Part shown: positions 41,560-49,654 of the stretch, one piece after another
Layout of the letters: each line of letters opens with the position of its first letter
Position numbering within the stretch: position 1 is the stretch's first letter
Assembly: GCA_032027085.1 (NCBI GenBank)
Contig: JAVSMS010000001.1
Location: 1,256,332 to 1,320,331 of the forward strand
Direction of reading: 5' to 3'
Origin: Pseudorhodoplanes sp.
Lineage (GTDB): Bacteria; Pseudomonadota; Alphaproteobacteria; Rhizobiales; Xanthobacteraceae
Length of the DNA stretch: 64,000 nt
Notes under the pieces: model-generated
The model's database searches: none
Told to the model about the DNA's origin: nothing
What the model saw: only the letters and a program-made list of their open reading frames with translations
Made by a program: the position numbers and the translations under genes

Positions 41560-41919
41560 ATGCCTTATATCGACGGATTTGTCGTTCCCGTTCCGAAGAA
41601 GAATATCGCCGCCTATCGCAGCATGGCGCGGCGCGCCGGCAAGATCTGGCGCGAGTACGGCGCGCTCGAGTTCATGGAATGTGTCGCCGACGACGTCAAG
41701 AAAGGCAAATGGACATCGTTCCCACGCAGCGTGAAGCTGAAACCAAATGAGACCGTGGTCTTTTCCTACATCGTCTACAAGTCACGCAAATCGCGCGACA
41801 AGGTTCTTGCCAAGGTGATGAAGGACCCGCGGCTGGCGAAGGACATGGTGCCCGGCGCCATGCCCTTCGACGGCAAGCGCATGATTTATGGCGGGTTCAA
41901 GTCGCTCGTCGAACTCTGA
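41560..41919 (+). CDS. DUF1428 domain protein
   Basis: A 119-residue protein matching DUF1428 (a dimeric alpha/beta-barrel-like family): MPYIDGFVVPVPKKNIAAYR, WREYGALEFMECVADDV, VVFSYIVYKSRKSRDKV and MPFDGKRMIYGGF. Function unknown; the ferredoxin-like fold resembles ABM monooxygenases. AGCTGGAG precedes the ATG at 41560. It lies 25 bases after the VOC gene in the operon. Confidence 0.85.
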   Translation: MPYIDGFVVPVPKKNIAAYRSMARRAGKIWREYGALEFMECVADDVKKGKWTSFPRSVKLKPNETVVFSYIVYKSRKSRDKVLAKVMKDPRLAKDMVPGAMPFDGKRMIYGGFKSLVEL

Positions 41920-42057
41920 AGCGTTGATGCTCGATAGGTCGGGTTGAGCTCTGGCCGGCATGAATGCCGCATGGACGCAGAGTTCGAACTGCTGGCCGCA
42001 CGCGTGACGCAAGCCGAACCACTCACTCATTCGCCAATTTTCTCATAGGAGACGATC

Positions 42058-42603
42058 ATGCTGACAACGATTCTTCTCGCTATTGCGGCCGTCATCGCCG
42101 CCATCCTGATCTTTGCGAGCACCAAGCCGAACAGCTTCCGGATCAGCCGCTCGGCTACGATCAACGCGAGACCGGAAAGCATCTTCCCGCTGGTGAACGA
42201 GCTGCGCGCGCACCGCGCGTGGTCGCCATTCGATCAAGATGCGGGGATGAGGCGAAGCTATAGCGGGCCCGAGTCCGGCAAGGGTGCGATGATGCAGTTC
42301 GACGGCGGCAACAAGACCGGCGTGGGCAGCATTTCCATCACGGACGTGGTCGCGCCGTCCAAAATCCTGATGAACCTGATCATGACCAAGCCGATGAAAT
42401 GCAACAACACCGTCGAATTCACCTTCGAGCCGAAAGACGGCGCGACGCAAGTGACCTGGGCAATGTACGGCCCGCAACCTTATATCGGCAAACTCATGAA
42501 CGTGTTTATCGACTGCAACAAGATGTGTGAGCGGCAGTTCGATGCGGGCCTCGCCAAGCTGAAGGCCATTGCCGAAGGTGACCGCATCAGGCCGGCCGCT
42601 TAA
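42058..42603 (+). CDS. SRPBCC (polyketide cyclase-like) protein with N-terminal membrane anchor
   Basis: A 181-residue protein. The first 21 residues form a single hydrophobic helix (LTTILLAIAAVIAAILIFAS). The rest is a START-like domain: FRISRSATINARPESIFPLVNEL, WSPFDQDAGMRRSYSGPE and VEFTFEPKDGATQVTWAMYG. It probably binds a hydrophobic ligand at the membrane. TAGGAG precedes the ATG. A 138-base gap with no gene separates it from the DUF1428 gene, so a second promoter is possible. Confidence 0.83.
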   Translation: MLTTILLAIAAVIAAILIFASTKPNSFRISRSATINARPESIFPLVNELRAHRAWSPFDQDAGMRRSYSGPESGKGAMMQFDGGNKTGVGSISITDVVAPSKILMNLIMTKPMKCNNTVEFTFEPKDGATQVTWAMYGPQPYIGKLMNVFIDCNKMCERQFDAGLAKLKAIAEGDRIRPAA

Positions 42604-42630
42604 CAGACATGCCAAGAAGGGACCCAGGTC

Positions 42631-43113
42631 ATGGACATCAAACCGCAGAAGGAACATGCGTGGCTGCAAAACCTGGTCGGCGAATGGACCTCCGAAATGG
42701 AGTGCGTCATGGGGCCGGATCAGCCGCCGATAAAAAGCAAAGGCGTCGAAAGCGTTCGCTCGATCGGCGGACTCTGGACCATGGGCGAAGGCAGCGGCGA
42801 AATGCCGGACGGCAGCAAGATGATCAGCATGATGACGCTGGGATACGACCCGCAAAAGCAGCGCTTTGTCGGCACCTTCATCGCGTCAATGATGACACAC
42901 ATGTGGGTCTACGAGGGAGCGCTTGACGTCGCCGGCAAGATGCTGACGCTTGACACCGAAGGACCAGGCATGTCCGGCGATGGCAAGATGATGAAATACA
43001 AGGACATCATCACCTTCGTCGGCGACGATCACCGCACGCTCACCTCGCGCGTGCAAGGTGACGACGGCCAATGGACGGAATTCATGACCGCGCATTACCG
43101 GCGCAAAAAATGA
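42631..43113 (+). CDS. DUF1579 domain protein
   Basis: A 160-residue protein with the DUF1579 pattern: EHAWLQNLVGEWTSEMECVM, the GLWTMGEGSGEMPDG turn, MTLGYDPQKQRFVGTFIASM and the C-terminal FMTAHYRRK. It is predicted as a beta-barrel-like lipocalin-type fold; function unknown. It is the last gene of the plus-strand operon and is followed by the convergent SDR gene. Confidence 0.84.
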   Translation: MDIKPQKEHAWLQNLVGEWTSEMECVMGPDQPPIKSKGVESVRSIGGLWTMGEGSGEMPDGSKMISMMTLGYDPQKQRFVGTFIASMMTHMWVYEGALDVAGKMLTLDTEGPGMSGDGKMMKYKDIITFVGDDHRTLTSRVQGDDGQWTEFMTAHYRRKK

Positions 43114-43213
43114 TCGCGCCATTTCAGTCGGCCAATGCTGCCCCTGGCCGACCGAGCAAAGGCCGTGGCGAGATTTCGCCACGGCCTTCTTGCATCCAAT
43201 CAGACGCCTTCGA

Positions 43214-43999
43214 TTATCCATTCCTCCGCTGTCCGCGCAGCGTCGGAAGGCCGATGCCGGTCGCCTCGAAGCCGCCATCGACGGCGATCATCTGCCCGGT
43301 GACATAGCTCGCGTGCTCGCCGCACAGGAAGAAGATCACTTCGGCCAGTTCCTGCTCAAGCCCGTAGCGATTGAGCGGAATGGTGTCGTGATAATCGGCG
43401 CGGATCTCCGGCGTGTGCACCGCCTTCGCCATCGCGGTGTCGACCGGGCCTGGCGCCACCGCATTGACGCGAATGCCGAGGGCGGCCAGTTCGACCGCCT
43501 GCTGTTTGGTCAGATGTGCCAGGGCCGCCTTGCTGGTGCCGTAGGCGACGCGCAGCGTCGAGGCGCGCAACGAGGAGATCGAGGTGATATTGACGATAGC
43601 GCCGCCGGTCTCGCGCATGAGCGGCACTGCGGCCTGCGTGCACAGAAAAGGGCCAGTGAGATTGACCGCCAGCGTGCGCGACCAGTCCTCCAGCGTCGTC
43701 TCCAGCAGCGGTCGAAAGATCGCGATGCCGGCGTTGTTGACGAGTGCGTCGAGCCGGCCGAAGCGTTCGCCGACCCGCGCAACCGATGTTGCAACGCCAT
43801 TGGCATCGGCGACGTCGCAATGCAGGGGCAGCGTCATTTCCGGCGCGGCCAGCGCCGCATAGGTTTTCGACAGCGTCTCGTTATCGATGTCGAGCAGCGC
43901 CACGCGCCAGCCCTCGGAAAGAAACTTCTTGGCCGTCGTCAGCCCAATGCCCCGCGCGGCGCCAGTGACGAGCGCAACCTTTCCCGTTTTCCTGGTCAT
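43214..43999 (-). CDS. Short-chain dehydrogenase/reductase
   Basis: A 261-residue classical SDR: the NAD(P) motif TGAARGIG (12-19), NNAG (88-91), the active-site Ser in NITSISSLRAS and the YGTSK pair Tyr/Lys. VDGGFEATGIG closes the protein. Asp36 and Asp38 (LLDID) after the second strand favour NAD over NADP. Substrate unknown. It is convergent with the DUF1579 gene and follows the HxlR gene on the same strand by 41 bases. Confidence 0.88.
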   Translation of the reverse strand: MTRKTGKVALVTGAARGIGLTTAKKFLSEGWRVALLDIDNETLSKTYAALAAPEMTLPLHCDVADANGVATSVARVGERFGRLDALVNNAGIAIFRPLLETTLEDWSRTLAVNLTGPFLCTQAAVPLMRETGGAIVNITSISSLRASTLRVAYGTSKAALAHLTKQQAVELAALGIRVNAVAPGPVDTAMAKAVHTPEIRADYHDTIPLNRYGLEQELAEVIFFLCGEHASYVTGQMIAVDGGFEATGIGLPTLRGQRRNG

Positions 44000-44040
44000 T
44001 CTTCTTCCCCGTCCGGTTGTTCGCGGTCGCTACAGTGCGG

Positions 44041-44550
44041 TTACCTGCCGCGCGCGACAACCTCTTCATACGCTTTCCTCAGCCGTTCGAACACCGACGG
44101 CCCGCGTGGCTTTGGCTTCAGCCGCGCGCCGGCCCCGAGATGCATTTCGCGCAATTCGTCCATGAACTCCGCCCACAGCTTGGGCCCGCCCTCCCTCAGC
44201 AGATGCGCGCGGATGGCGAGGTCGTCGGTAACCGGAAGATATTTCACGCCCCACGCCGCCATCTGCGCCAGCACCGGCAAGAGTTCGATGCCCTTTTCGG
44301 TAAGACTGTAGATCGCTTTCTGCTTGTGGGTCGGATCGTCCGTCTTGATGAGGATGCCCTGCTCCAGGAGCATCTTCAGGCGGTCGGCGAGGATGTTGGA
44401 GGCGATGCCCTCCTCCGACCGTGTCAGCAATTCACGGAAATGGCGCCGGTTGCCGAAGATGATGTCGCGGATGATGAGGAGGCTCCATTTGTCACCCAGA
44501 ATCTCCAGGGTGAGATTGATCGGGCAGCCGGAGCGGTGGATGTCGTTCAT
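44041..44550 (-). CDS. HxlR-family transcriptional regulator
   Basis: A 169-residue winged-helix regulator: the conserved N-terminal Cys9 (SGCPI), LEILGDKWSLLIIRDI, and the recognition region FRELLTRSEEGIASNILADRL. Residues 115-169 are a longer C-terminal tail than usual. HxlR proteins often sense redox or aldehyde stress through the cysteine. ATG at 44550 has a G-rich ribosome-binding site; an in-frame start 11 codons upstream exists. It diverges from the RibD-like gene across a palindrome at 44597-44612. Confidence 0.86.
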   Translation of the reverse strand: MNDIHRSGCPINLTLEILGDKWSLLIIRDIIFGNRRHFRELLTRSEEGIASNILADRLKMLLEQGILIKTDDPTHKQKAIYSLTEKGIELLPVLAQMAAWGVKYLPVTDDLAIRAHLLREGGPKLWAEFMDELREMHLGAGARLKPKPRGPSVFERLRKAYEEVVARGR

Positions 44551-44569
44551 TGAAGCCCCCAAAAACCGC

Positions 44570-44598
44570 TTGCATTCTGCCATCAGCGATCCTAAGAT
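44570..44598 (+). promoter_or_regulatory. Putative promoter of the RibD-like gene
   Basis: TTGCAT (44570-44575), 17 bases, then TAAGAT (44593-44598) on the plus strand, ending 40 bases before the ATG at 44638. The -10 end overlaps the HxlR operator candidate. Confidence 0.45.
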
Positions 44599-44612
44599 GC
44601 AACTGGTTGCAT
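44597..44612. promoter_or_regulatory. HxlR operator candidate in the divergent promoter region
   Basis: ATGCAA-CTGG-TTGCAT, a perfect six-base inverted repeat around four bases, lies midway between the HxlR gene and the RibD-like gene and overlaps the putative -10 box. Its place and symmetry fit an operator controlling both genes. Confidence 0.6.
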
Positions 44613-44637
44613 ATCTAAATCAGCTGGTGAACCCGCC

Positions 44638-45279
44638 ATGCCCAAGCTTCGCGTCCACGCCTTCACCATATCGCTCGACGGCTATGGCGCCGGCCCCGAC
44701 CAGAGCCTCGACAACCCGCTCGGCATCGGCGGAGAGGAGCTGCACGAATGGATGTTGGCTACCCGCACGTTCCGGACCATGTTCGGACAGGACGGCGGCG
44801 CAACGGATGTTGATGATGATTTTGCCAAGCGTAGCTTTGAGAATATCGGAGCCTGGATCATGGGCCGCAACATGTTCGCGCCGAGCCGCGGAGACTGGCC
44901 GGACGATAACTGGAAGGGCTGGTGGGGCGACAATCCGCCTTACCACTGCCCTGTATTCGTCCTCACCAATCATCCGCGCGCTTCGATCATCATGGAGGGC
45001 GGAACGACCTTCCATTTTGTGACCGACGGCATCGACGCTGCGCTGGAACGCGCGACTGACGCGGCAGGCGCAAAAGACGTCCGCGTTGGCGGTGGCACGT
45101 CCACGATCCGGCAATACCTGCAGGCAGGACTTGTCGACGAAATGCATTTTGCCATTTCGCCGGTCCTGCTCGGCACCGGCGAGCATCTTCTTGCCGGGTT
45201 CGATCTTCCGAAGCTCGGCTATCGGCGCAGCGAACACGTCACCACGCCGAAGGCCATGCATATCGTTCTCACCAAGTAG
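44638..45279 (+). CDS. RibD C-terminal/dihydrofolate reductase-like protein
   Basis: A 213-residue protein with the DHFR-like RibD_C fold: LRVHAFTISLDGYGAGPDQSLD, IMGRNMFAP, VFVLTNHPR, VRVGGGTSTIRQYLQAGLVDEMHF and ISPVLLGTGEHLL. It is probably an NADPH-dependent reductase, but the substrate is not known and it is not part of a riboflavin operon. It is divergent from the HxlR regulator and followed after 11 bases by a glutathione transferase gene. Confidence 0.86.
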   Translation: MPKLRVHAFTISLDGYGAGPDQSLDNPLGIGGEELHEWMLATRTFRTMFGQDGGATDVDDDFAKRSFENIGAWIMGRNMFAPSRGDWPDDNWKGWWGDNPPYHCPVFVLTNHPRASIIMEGGTTFHFVTDGIDAALERATDAAGAKDVRVGGGTSTIRQYLQAGLVDEMHFAISPVLLGTGEHLLAGFDLPKLGYRRSEHVTTPKAMHIVLTK

Positions 45280-45290
45280 GGAAGCCTAGC

Positions 45291-45938
45291 ATGTCCCTCA
45301 CGCTCTATTTCCATCCTCTGTCATCATTCTGCATGAAGGTGCTGATTGCGCTCTACGAGAACGACACGCCGTTCACGCCGCATGTCGTCGATCTAATGGA
45401 CCAGACCGCGGCGGCGAACCTCAAGAAGATGTGGCCGATCGGAAAATTTCCGGTCATGCGCGACGACGCGAGGAACCAGACAATCCCGGAGACCAGCATC
45501 ATCATCGAATATCTCGATCAGCATTTTCCCGGTCAGACCCGCTTCATTCCAGCCGACAGAACCCTCGCCTTGCAGAGCCGACTGCAGGATCGTTTTTACG
45601 ATCTCTACGTGCAACTGCCGATGCAGGGGATCGTCGGCGATCGGCTGCGCCCGGCGGAGAAGAAGGATCCTTTCGGCGTCACGCAAGCGAAGGAGCGCCT
45701 TGCCGGCGTGTACGAGATGATCGAGCGCGACATGGCGCAGAAAACCTGGGCTATCGGTGACGACTTCACCATTGCCGATTGCGCCGCAGCGCCGGCGTTG
45801 TTCTACGCCAACAAGGTGCTGCCGTTGGAAGGCCACAAGAATGTTGTGGCCTATCTTGAGCGGCTGACACAGCGTCCGTCTTATGCACGAGCGCTGAAGG
45901 AAGCCGAGCCGTATTTCAGGTTTTTTCCGAAGGAATAG
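45291..45938 (+). CDS. Glutathione S-transferase family protein
   Basis: A 215-residue protein: the N-terminal thioredoxin-like domain LTLYFHPLSSFCMKVLIALYEN, with Cys13 at the position used for glutathione chemistry in beta-type enzymes, WPIGKFPVMRDD, ETSIIIEYLD (the Glu-Ser type glutathione contact here reads ETS), and the helical domain with WAIGDDFTIADCAAAP. It shares 11 bases of spacing with the RibD-like gene and is expected on the same transcript under HxlR control. Confidence 0.87.
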   Translation: MSLTLYFHPLSSFCMKVLIALYENDTPFTPHVVDLMDQTAAANLKKMWPIGKFPVMRDDARNQTIPETSIIIEYLDQHFPGQTRFIPADRTLALQSRLQDRFYDLYVQLPMQGIVGDRLRPAEKKDPFGVTQAKERLAGVYEMIERDMAQKTWAIGDDFTIADCAAAPALFYANKVLPLEGHKNVVAYLERLTQRPSYARALKEAEPYFRFFPKE

Positions 45939-46012
45939 ATTGCAGAAACGGTCGGGCGGTTTGGCGCAGCGTACCCGCCGATAGAGCGGCTATGGATATA
46001 GCACTCGGGTGG

Positions 46013-46894
46013 CTACCGCGTCGGGATCGGCTTTTCGCCGCGATAATCGTAGAAGCCGCGCTGCGTCTTGCGGCCGAGCCAACCGGCCTCGACATATTTC
46101 ACCAGCAGCGGGCACGGGCGATATTTCGAATCCGCCAACCCCTCGTGCAGCACCTGCATCACCGAGAGGCAAGTGTCGAGACCGATGAAGTCGGCGAGCT
46201 CGAGCGGCCCCATCGGATGATGCGCCCCGAGCTTCATCGCGGTGTCGATCGCCTCCACCGTGCCGACGCCTTCATACAACGTGTAGATCGCCTCGTTGAT
46301 CATCGGCAGCAGGATGCGGTTGACGATGAAGGCCGGGAAATCCTCCGACACCGCAATGGTCTTATGCAGCGCAGTGACAAAGGCCTTGCTGGCCTCGAAG
46401 GTCTGGTCGGCGGTGGCGATGCCGCGGATCAGCTCAACCAGTTCCATGCGCGGCACCGGATTCATGAAGTGAATGCCGATGAAACGTTCCGGCCGGTCGG
46501 TCGCGGAGGCGAGCCGCGTGATCGAGATCGACGACGTATTGCTGGCGAGAATGGCGTCCGGCTTCAGCGACGGACAGAGATCGGCGAAAATCTTGCGCTT
46601 GATCTCTTCCTTTTCAATCGCGGACTCGATCACGAGATCGCAATCGCCGAGATCATCGAGCTTCTCCGCGCTGACGATGCGTTTCAACACGGCCTGCCGC
46701 TGATCCTCGGTGAGAGTCTGCTTGGAGACCTGGCGCGCCAGATTGCCATTGACGGTCGCCAGCGCCTGCTTGATGCGCTCCGGCGAGACGTCGTTCAGCT
46801 TCACGTCAAGGTTGGCGAGCGCGCAGACCTGGGCGATCCCGCTGCCCATCTGCCCTGCCCCGATCACGCCGATCTTACGAATGGGTTGCGCCAT
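46013..46894 (-). CDS. 3-hydroxybutyryl-CoA dehydrogenase
   Basis: A 293-residue 3-hydroxyacyl-CoA dehydrogenase. The NAD motif GAGQMGSG is at residues 12-19, the catalytic His lies in GIHFMNPVPRMELVE, and the C-terminal domain shows HHPMGPLELADFIGLD. The short single-domain form (about 290 residues) acts on acetoacetyl-CoA/3-hydroxybutyryl-CoA, here probably in butyrate or PHB metabolism feeding crotonyl-CoA into the ethylmalonyl-CoA pathway coded further along. It lies 141 bases downstream of etfA on the same strand. Confidence 0.91.
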   Translation of the reverse strand: MAQPIRKIGVIGAGQMGSGIAQVCALANLDVKLNDVSPERIKQALATVNGNLARQVSKQTLTEDQRQAVLKRIVSAEKLDDLGDCDLVIESAIEKEEIKRKIFADLCPSLKPDAILASNTSSISITRLASATDRPERFIGIHFMNPVPRMELVELIRGIATADQTFEASKAFVTALHKTIAVSEDFPAFIVNRILLPMINEAIYTLYEGVGTVEAIDTAMKLGAHHPMGPLELADFIGLDTCLSVMQVLHEGLADSKYRPCPLLVKYVEAGWLGRKTQRGFYDYRGEKPIPTR

Positions 46895-47035
46895 GTTGTT
46901 CCGTCCAAAAGCCGCCCGCTATTTCCCGCCCAAATCTCCAGCCGACGCTTTTTACGCCGATCTTTCGGGACTTGCCACTGCGGGCCTTGCCTTCATGTGA
47001 CTTGCTATCGCAAGCCGGTCACCCGTTCCTTAAGA

Positions 47036-47980
47036 TCACCCTTTCAGCTTGGCCAGCTCGGCATCGAGCTCGGGCAGCACCTGATAGAGATCGGCCACGA
47101 GGCCGTAATCGGCCACCTGGAAGATCGGCGCTTCCTCGTCCTTGTTGATCGCCACGATGACCTTGGAATCCTTCATGCCCGCCAGATGCTGAATGGCACC
47201 TGAAATGCCGACCGCGATATAGAGCTCGGGTGCGACTACCTTGCCGGTCTGGCCGACCTGCCAGTCATTCGGGGCATAGCCGGCATCAACCGCCGCGCGC
47301 GAGGCGCCCATGGCAGCGCCGAGCTTGTCGGCCACCGGCTCGATATATTTGGTGAAATTTTCCCGGTTCTGCATGGCGCGGCCGCCGGAGATGATGATCC
47401 GGGCGGAGGTAAGTTCGGGGCGGTCGGATTTCGACAGCTCTTCGCCGACAAAGCTCGACAGGCCGGGATCGGCCGCTGCGGCGACGGTCTCGATCGGCGC
47501 TGAGCCGCCTGCACCGGTCGCCTGGAAGGTCGAGGTTCGCACCGTGATGACCTTCTTGTTGTCGGTCGACTTCACGGTCTGGATGGCGTTGCCGGCATAG
47601 ATCGGCCGCTCAAACGTGTCGGGCGAAATCACTTTCGTGATGTCGGAAATCTGCATCACATCGAGCAGCGCCGCGACCCGCGGCATCACATTCTTGCCGG
47701 TCGTGGTCGCGGGGGCGACCAGCGCATCGTATTGATCCGCCAGCGAGACGATCAGCGCCGCGGTCGGCTCGGCGAGACGGTGTTCGAGGCTGTCGCTTTC
47801 AGCCAGCAACACCTTAGCGACACCGTCGAGCTTTGCCGCTTCCTCGGCAACGGCGCGACAGCCCTTGCCTGCGACCAGCACATGCACCTCGCCGCCGAGC
47901 GCCTTCGCGGCCGTCAGCGCCTTGTGCGTGGAATCCTTCAACGTCTTGTTGTCGTGTTTGGCGAGAAGCAAAGTTGTCAT
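47036..47980 (-). CDS. etfA: Electron transfer flavoprotein subunit alpha
   Basis: A 314-residue EtfA. The C-terminal FAD-binding domain shows the family landmarks GRAMQNRENF, SRAAVDAGYAPNDWQVGQTGKVVAPELYIAVGISGAIQHLAGM and NKDEEAPIFQVADYGLVADL. With EtfB it carries electrons from acyl-CoA dehydrogenases, such as the methylsuccinyl-CoA dehydrogenase coded at 51529, to ETF:ubiquinone oxidoreductase. ATG at 47980 shares a base with the etfB stop (TGATG), which is why it is preferred over a GTG one codon earlier. Confidence 0.96.
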   Translation of the reverse strand: MTTLLLAKHDNKTLKDSTHKALTAAKALGGEVHVLVAGKGCRAVAEEAAKLDGVAKVLLAESDSLEHRLAEPTAALIVSLADQYDALVAPATTTGKNVMPRVAALLDVMQISDITKVISPDTFERPIYAGNAIQTVKSTDNKKVITVRTSTFQATGAGGSAPIETVAAAADPGLSSFVGEELSKSDRPELTSARIIISGGRAMQNRENFTKYIEPVADKLGAAMGASRAAVDAGYAPNDWQVGQTGKVVAPELYIAVGISGAIQHLAGMKDSKVIVAINKDEEAPIFQVADYGLVADLYQVLPELDAELAKLKG

Positions 47981-48729
47981 CACAGAACCCCCGCCTCGTT
48001 CTTCAGCTTCTCGACAAGTTCGGCGACTGAACCGACCTTCACGCCGGCCTTGCGGCCGCCGGGCTCTGTCGTCTTCACGACTTCGAGCCGCGGCTTGATG
48101 TCGACGCCATAGGTCTCCGGCGTTTTCTCGTCGATCGGCTTCTTCTTCGCCTTCATGATGTTGGGCAGGCTCGCGTAGCGCGGCTCATTCAGCCGCAGAT
48201 CCGTCGTGACAATGGCGGGGCCTTTCAGCTTCACCGTCTGCAGGCCGCCATCGACCTCGCGGGTCACCGAGATGTCGCCGCCATCGATCACGATCTTGGA
48301 GGCGAAGGTGCCCTGCGGCCAGCCAAGCAGGGCGGCCAACATCTGTCCGGTCTGGTTGCAATCATCGTCGATCGCCTGCTTGCCCATAATGACCAGCCCC
48401 GGCTTTTCCTCATCGACAATGGCTTTGAGGATTTTCGCGACCGCCAGCGGCTCGACCATGGTGTCGGTCTTCACCAGGATGCCGCGGTCGGCGCCCATGG
48501 CGAGCCCGGTGCGGATGGTCTCGGCGGCCTGCGCCGGGCCGATCGAGACGCATACGATTTCGGTGGCCTTGCCGGCTTCCTTCAGCCGGATCGCCTCCTC
48601 GACGGCGATCTCGTCGAAGGGATTCATCGACATTTTGACGTTGGCCAGTTCGACGCCGGAACCGTCGGATTTGACGCGGACCTTCACATTGAAATCGATT
48701 ACCCGCTTGACGGGCACGAGGACTTTCAT
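47980..48729 (-). CDS. etfB: Electron transfer flavoprotein subunit beta
   Basis: A 249-residue EtfB, partner of Etf[44 protein letters not shown], the AMP-binding [30 protein letters not shown] region and the C-terminal [13 protein letters not shown] recognition loop. Standard length. It is the first gene of the etfB-etfA run and is preceded by AGGATGACCC and a possible promoter at 48770-48791. Confidence 0.96.
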   Translation of the reverse strand: MKVLVPVKRVIDFNVKVRVKSDGSGVELANVKMSMNPFDEIAVEEAIRLKEAGKATEIVCVSIGPAQAAETIRTGLAMGADRGILVKTDTMVEPLAVAKILKAIVDEEKPGLVIMGKQAIDDDCNQTGQMLAALLGWPQGTFASKIVIDGGDISVTREVDGGLQTVKLKGPAIVTTDLRLNEPRYASLPNIMKAKKKPIDEKTPETYGVDIKPRLEVVKTTEPGGRKAGVKVGSVAELVEKLKNEAGVL

Positions 48730-48762
48730 GGGTCATCCTTCGCAGGTGCGAAATCGGGGCTA

Positions 48763-48791
48763 CCTAAAGGGAGGATTACGCGGATTGTCAA
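48763..48791 (-). promoter_or_regulatory. Putative etfB promoter
   Basis: On the minus strand TTGACA (48791-48786) is followed after 17 bases by the weak -10 candidate TTTAGG (about 48768-48763), some 34 bases before the etfB start codon. The -35 is perfect and the -10 poor. Confidence 0.35.
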
Positions 48792-48832
48792 CGCGGGGAG
48801 TTGACTATTGCCAAGTCCGGCCTGCCACAGGC

Positions 48833-49414
48833 CTAGCGGTTTTCGCCCGGGACCCAGAGCACGTCCCCGGCCCCTTTGTCGTTGGCGTGCCGGCCGGCCA
48901 CGAACAGAAAATCGGAAAGCCGGTTCACATATTGCAGGGCTTGCGGGGTGATGCTCTCGCCGGGCTGGTCGCGCAGTTGCACCATCAGCCGCTCGGCCCG
49001 CCGGCAGACGGTGCGGGCGAGATGCAGGTAGGCCGCGGCCGGCGAGCCGCCCGGCAAGATGAAGGAGCGGAGTGGGGCGAGGTCCTCATTGAGTTGGTCG
49101 ATCTCCCGCTCCAGCCATGACACCTGCGCATCGGTGACATTCAGCTTGGCGCCGCCCGGCCCCTTGCCCTGATCTCCCACCACGCAGAGGTCGGCCTCGA
49201 CATCGAACAGGTCGTTCTGGATGCGCGACAGCATGGCATCGAGCGCCGGGTCAGCCTGGGTGTGGAGCCGCACCAGCCCGACCACTGCGTTCACTTCGTC
49301 GAGTGTGCCATAGGCCGCGACGCGCAGATCGTATTTCTTGCGTCGCTCGCCGGTACCGAGCGACGTCGTGCCGTCGTCGCCAGTGCGCGTATAGATGCGG
49401 TTGAGCACAACCAT
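48833..49414 (-). CDS. Cob(I)alamin adenosyltransferase, PduO type
   Basis: A 193-residue four-helix-bundle enzyme that adds the adenosyl group of ATP to cob(I)alamin, giving coenzyme B12. The ATP motif RIYTRTGDDGTTSLGTGERRKK is near the N-terminus and RLSDFLFVAGRHAN at the C-terminus. Its product is the cofactor of ethylmalonyl-CoA mutase coded at 58225 and of methylmalonyl-CoA mutase. The start ATG immediately follows the stop of the HIG1-like gene, so the two are coupled. Confidence 0.94.
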   Translation of the reverse strand: MVVLNRIYTRTGDDGTTSLGTGERRKKYDLRVAAYGTLDEVNAVVGLVRLHTQADPALDAMLSRIQNDLFDVEADLCVVGDQGKGPGGAKLNVTDAQVSWLEREIDQLNEDLAPLRSFILPGGSPAAAYLHLARTVCRRAERLMVQLRDQPGESITPQALQYVNRLSDFLFVAGRHANDKGAGDVLWVPGENR

Positions 49415-49606
49415 CTATTTCCCCATCAGCCAGATCGTGAGCATGATGATGACAAGGGCGACGAATTGCAGCAAGACACGCAAGCGCATGAGCCTCTGCG
49501 AGGTCTCTGGTGGTCCGCCGCGCATCATGTTGGCCAGGCCAAACAGCAGGACGATCGCGACCGCCGCAATGGCGACGGGGACGAGGTAGTAGAAGAAAGT
49601 CGTCAT
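49415..49606 (-). CDS. HIG1-domain small twin-transmembrane protein
   Basis: A 63-residue protein with two hydrophobic helices (about 5-26 and 42-62) joined by the HIG1-type loop RGGPPETSQRLMRLRVLLQ. HIG1 proteins assist respiratory complexes such as cytochrome oxidase; that role is not shown for this bacterial group. The stop codon abuts the start of the cobalamin adenosyltransferase gene. It diverges from the PLP-enzyme gene at 49655. Confidence 0.78.
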   Translation of the reverse strand: MTTFFYYLVPVAIAAVAIVLLFGLANMMRGGPPETSQRLMRLRVLLQFVALVIIMLTIWLMGK

Positions 49607-49654
49607 GATTCCTCATAGCATCGACCGCGGCGCCAAACCAACAGAGAGCCTGAA

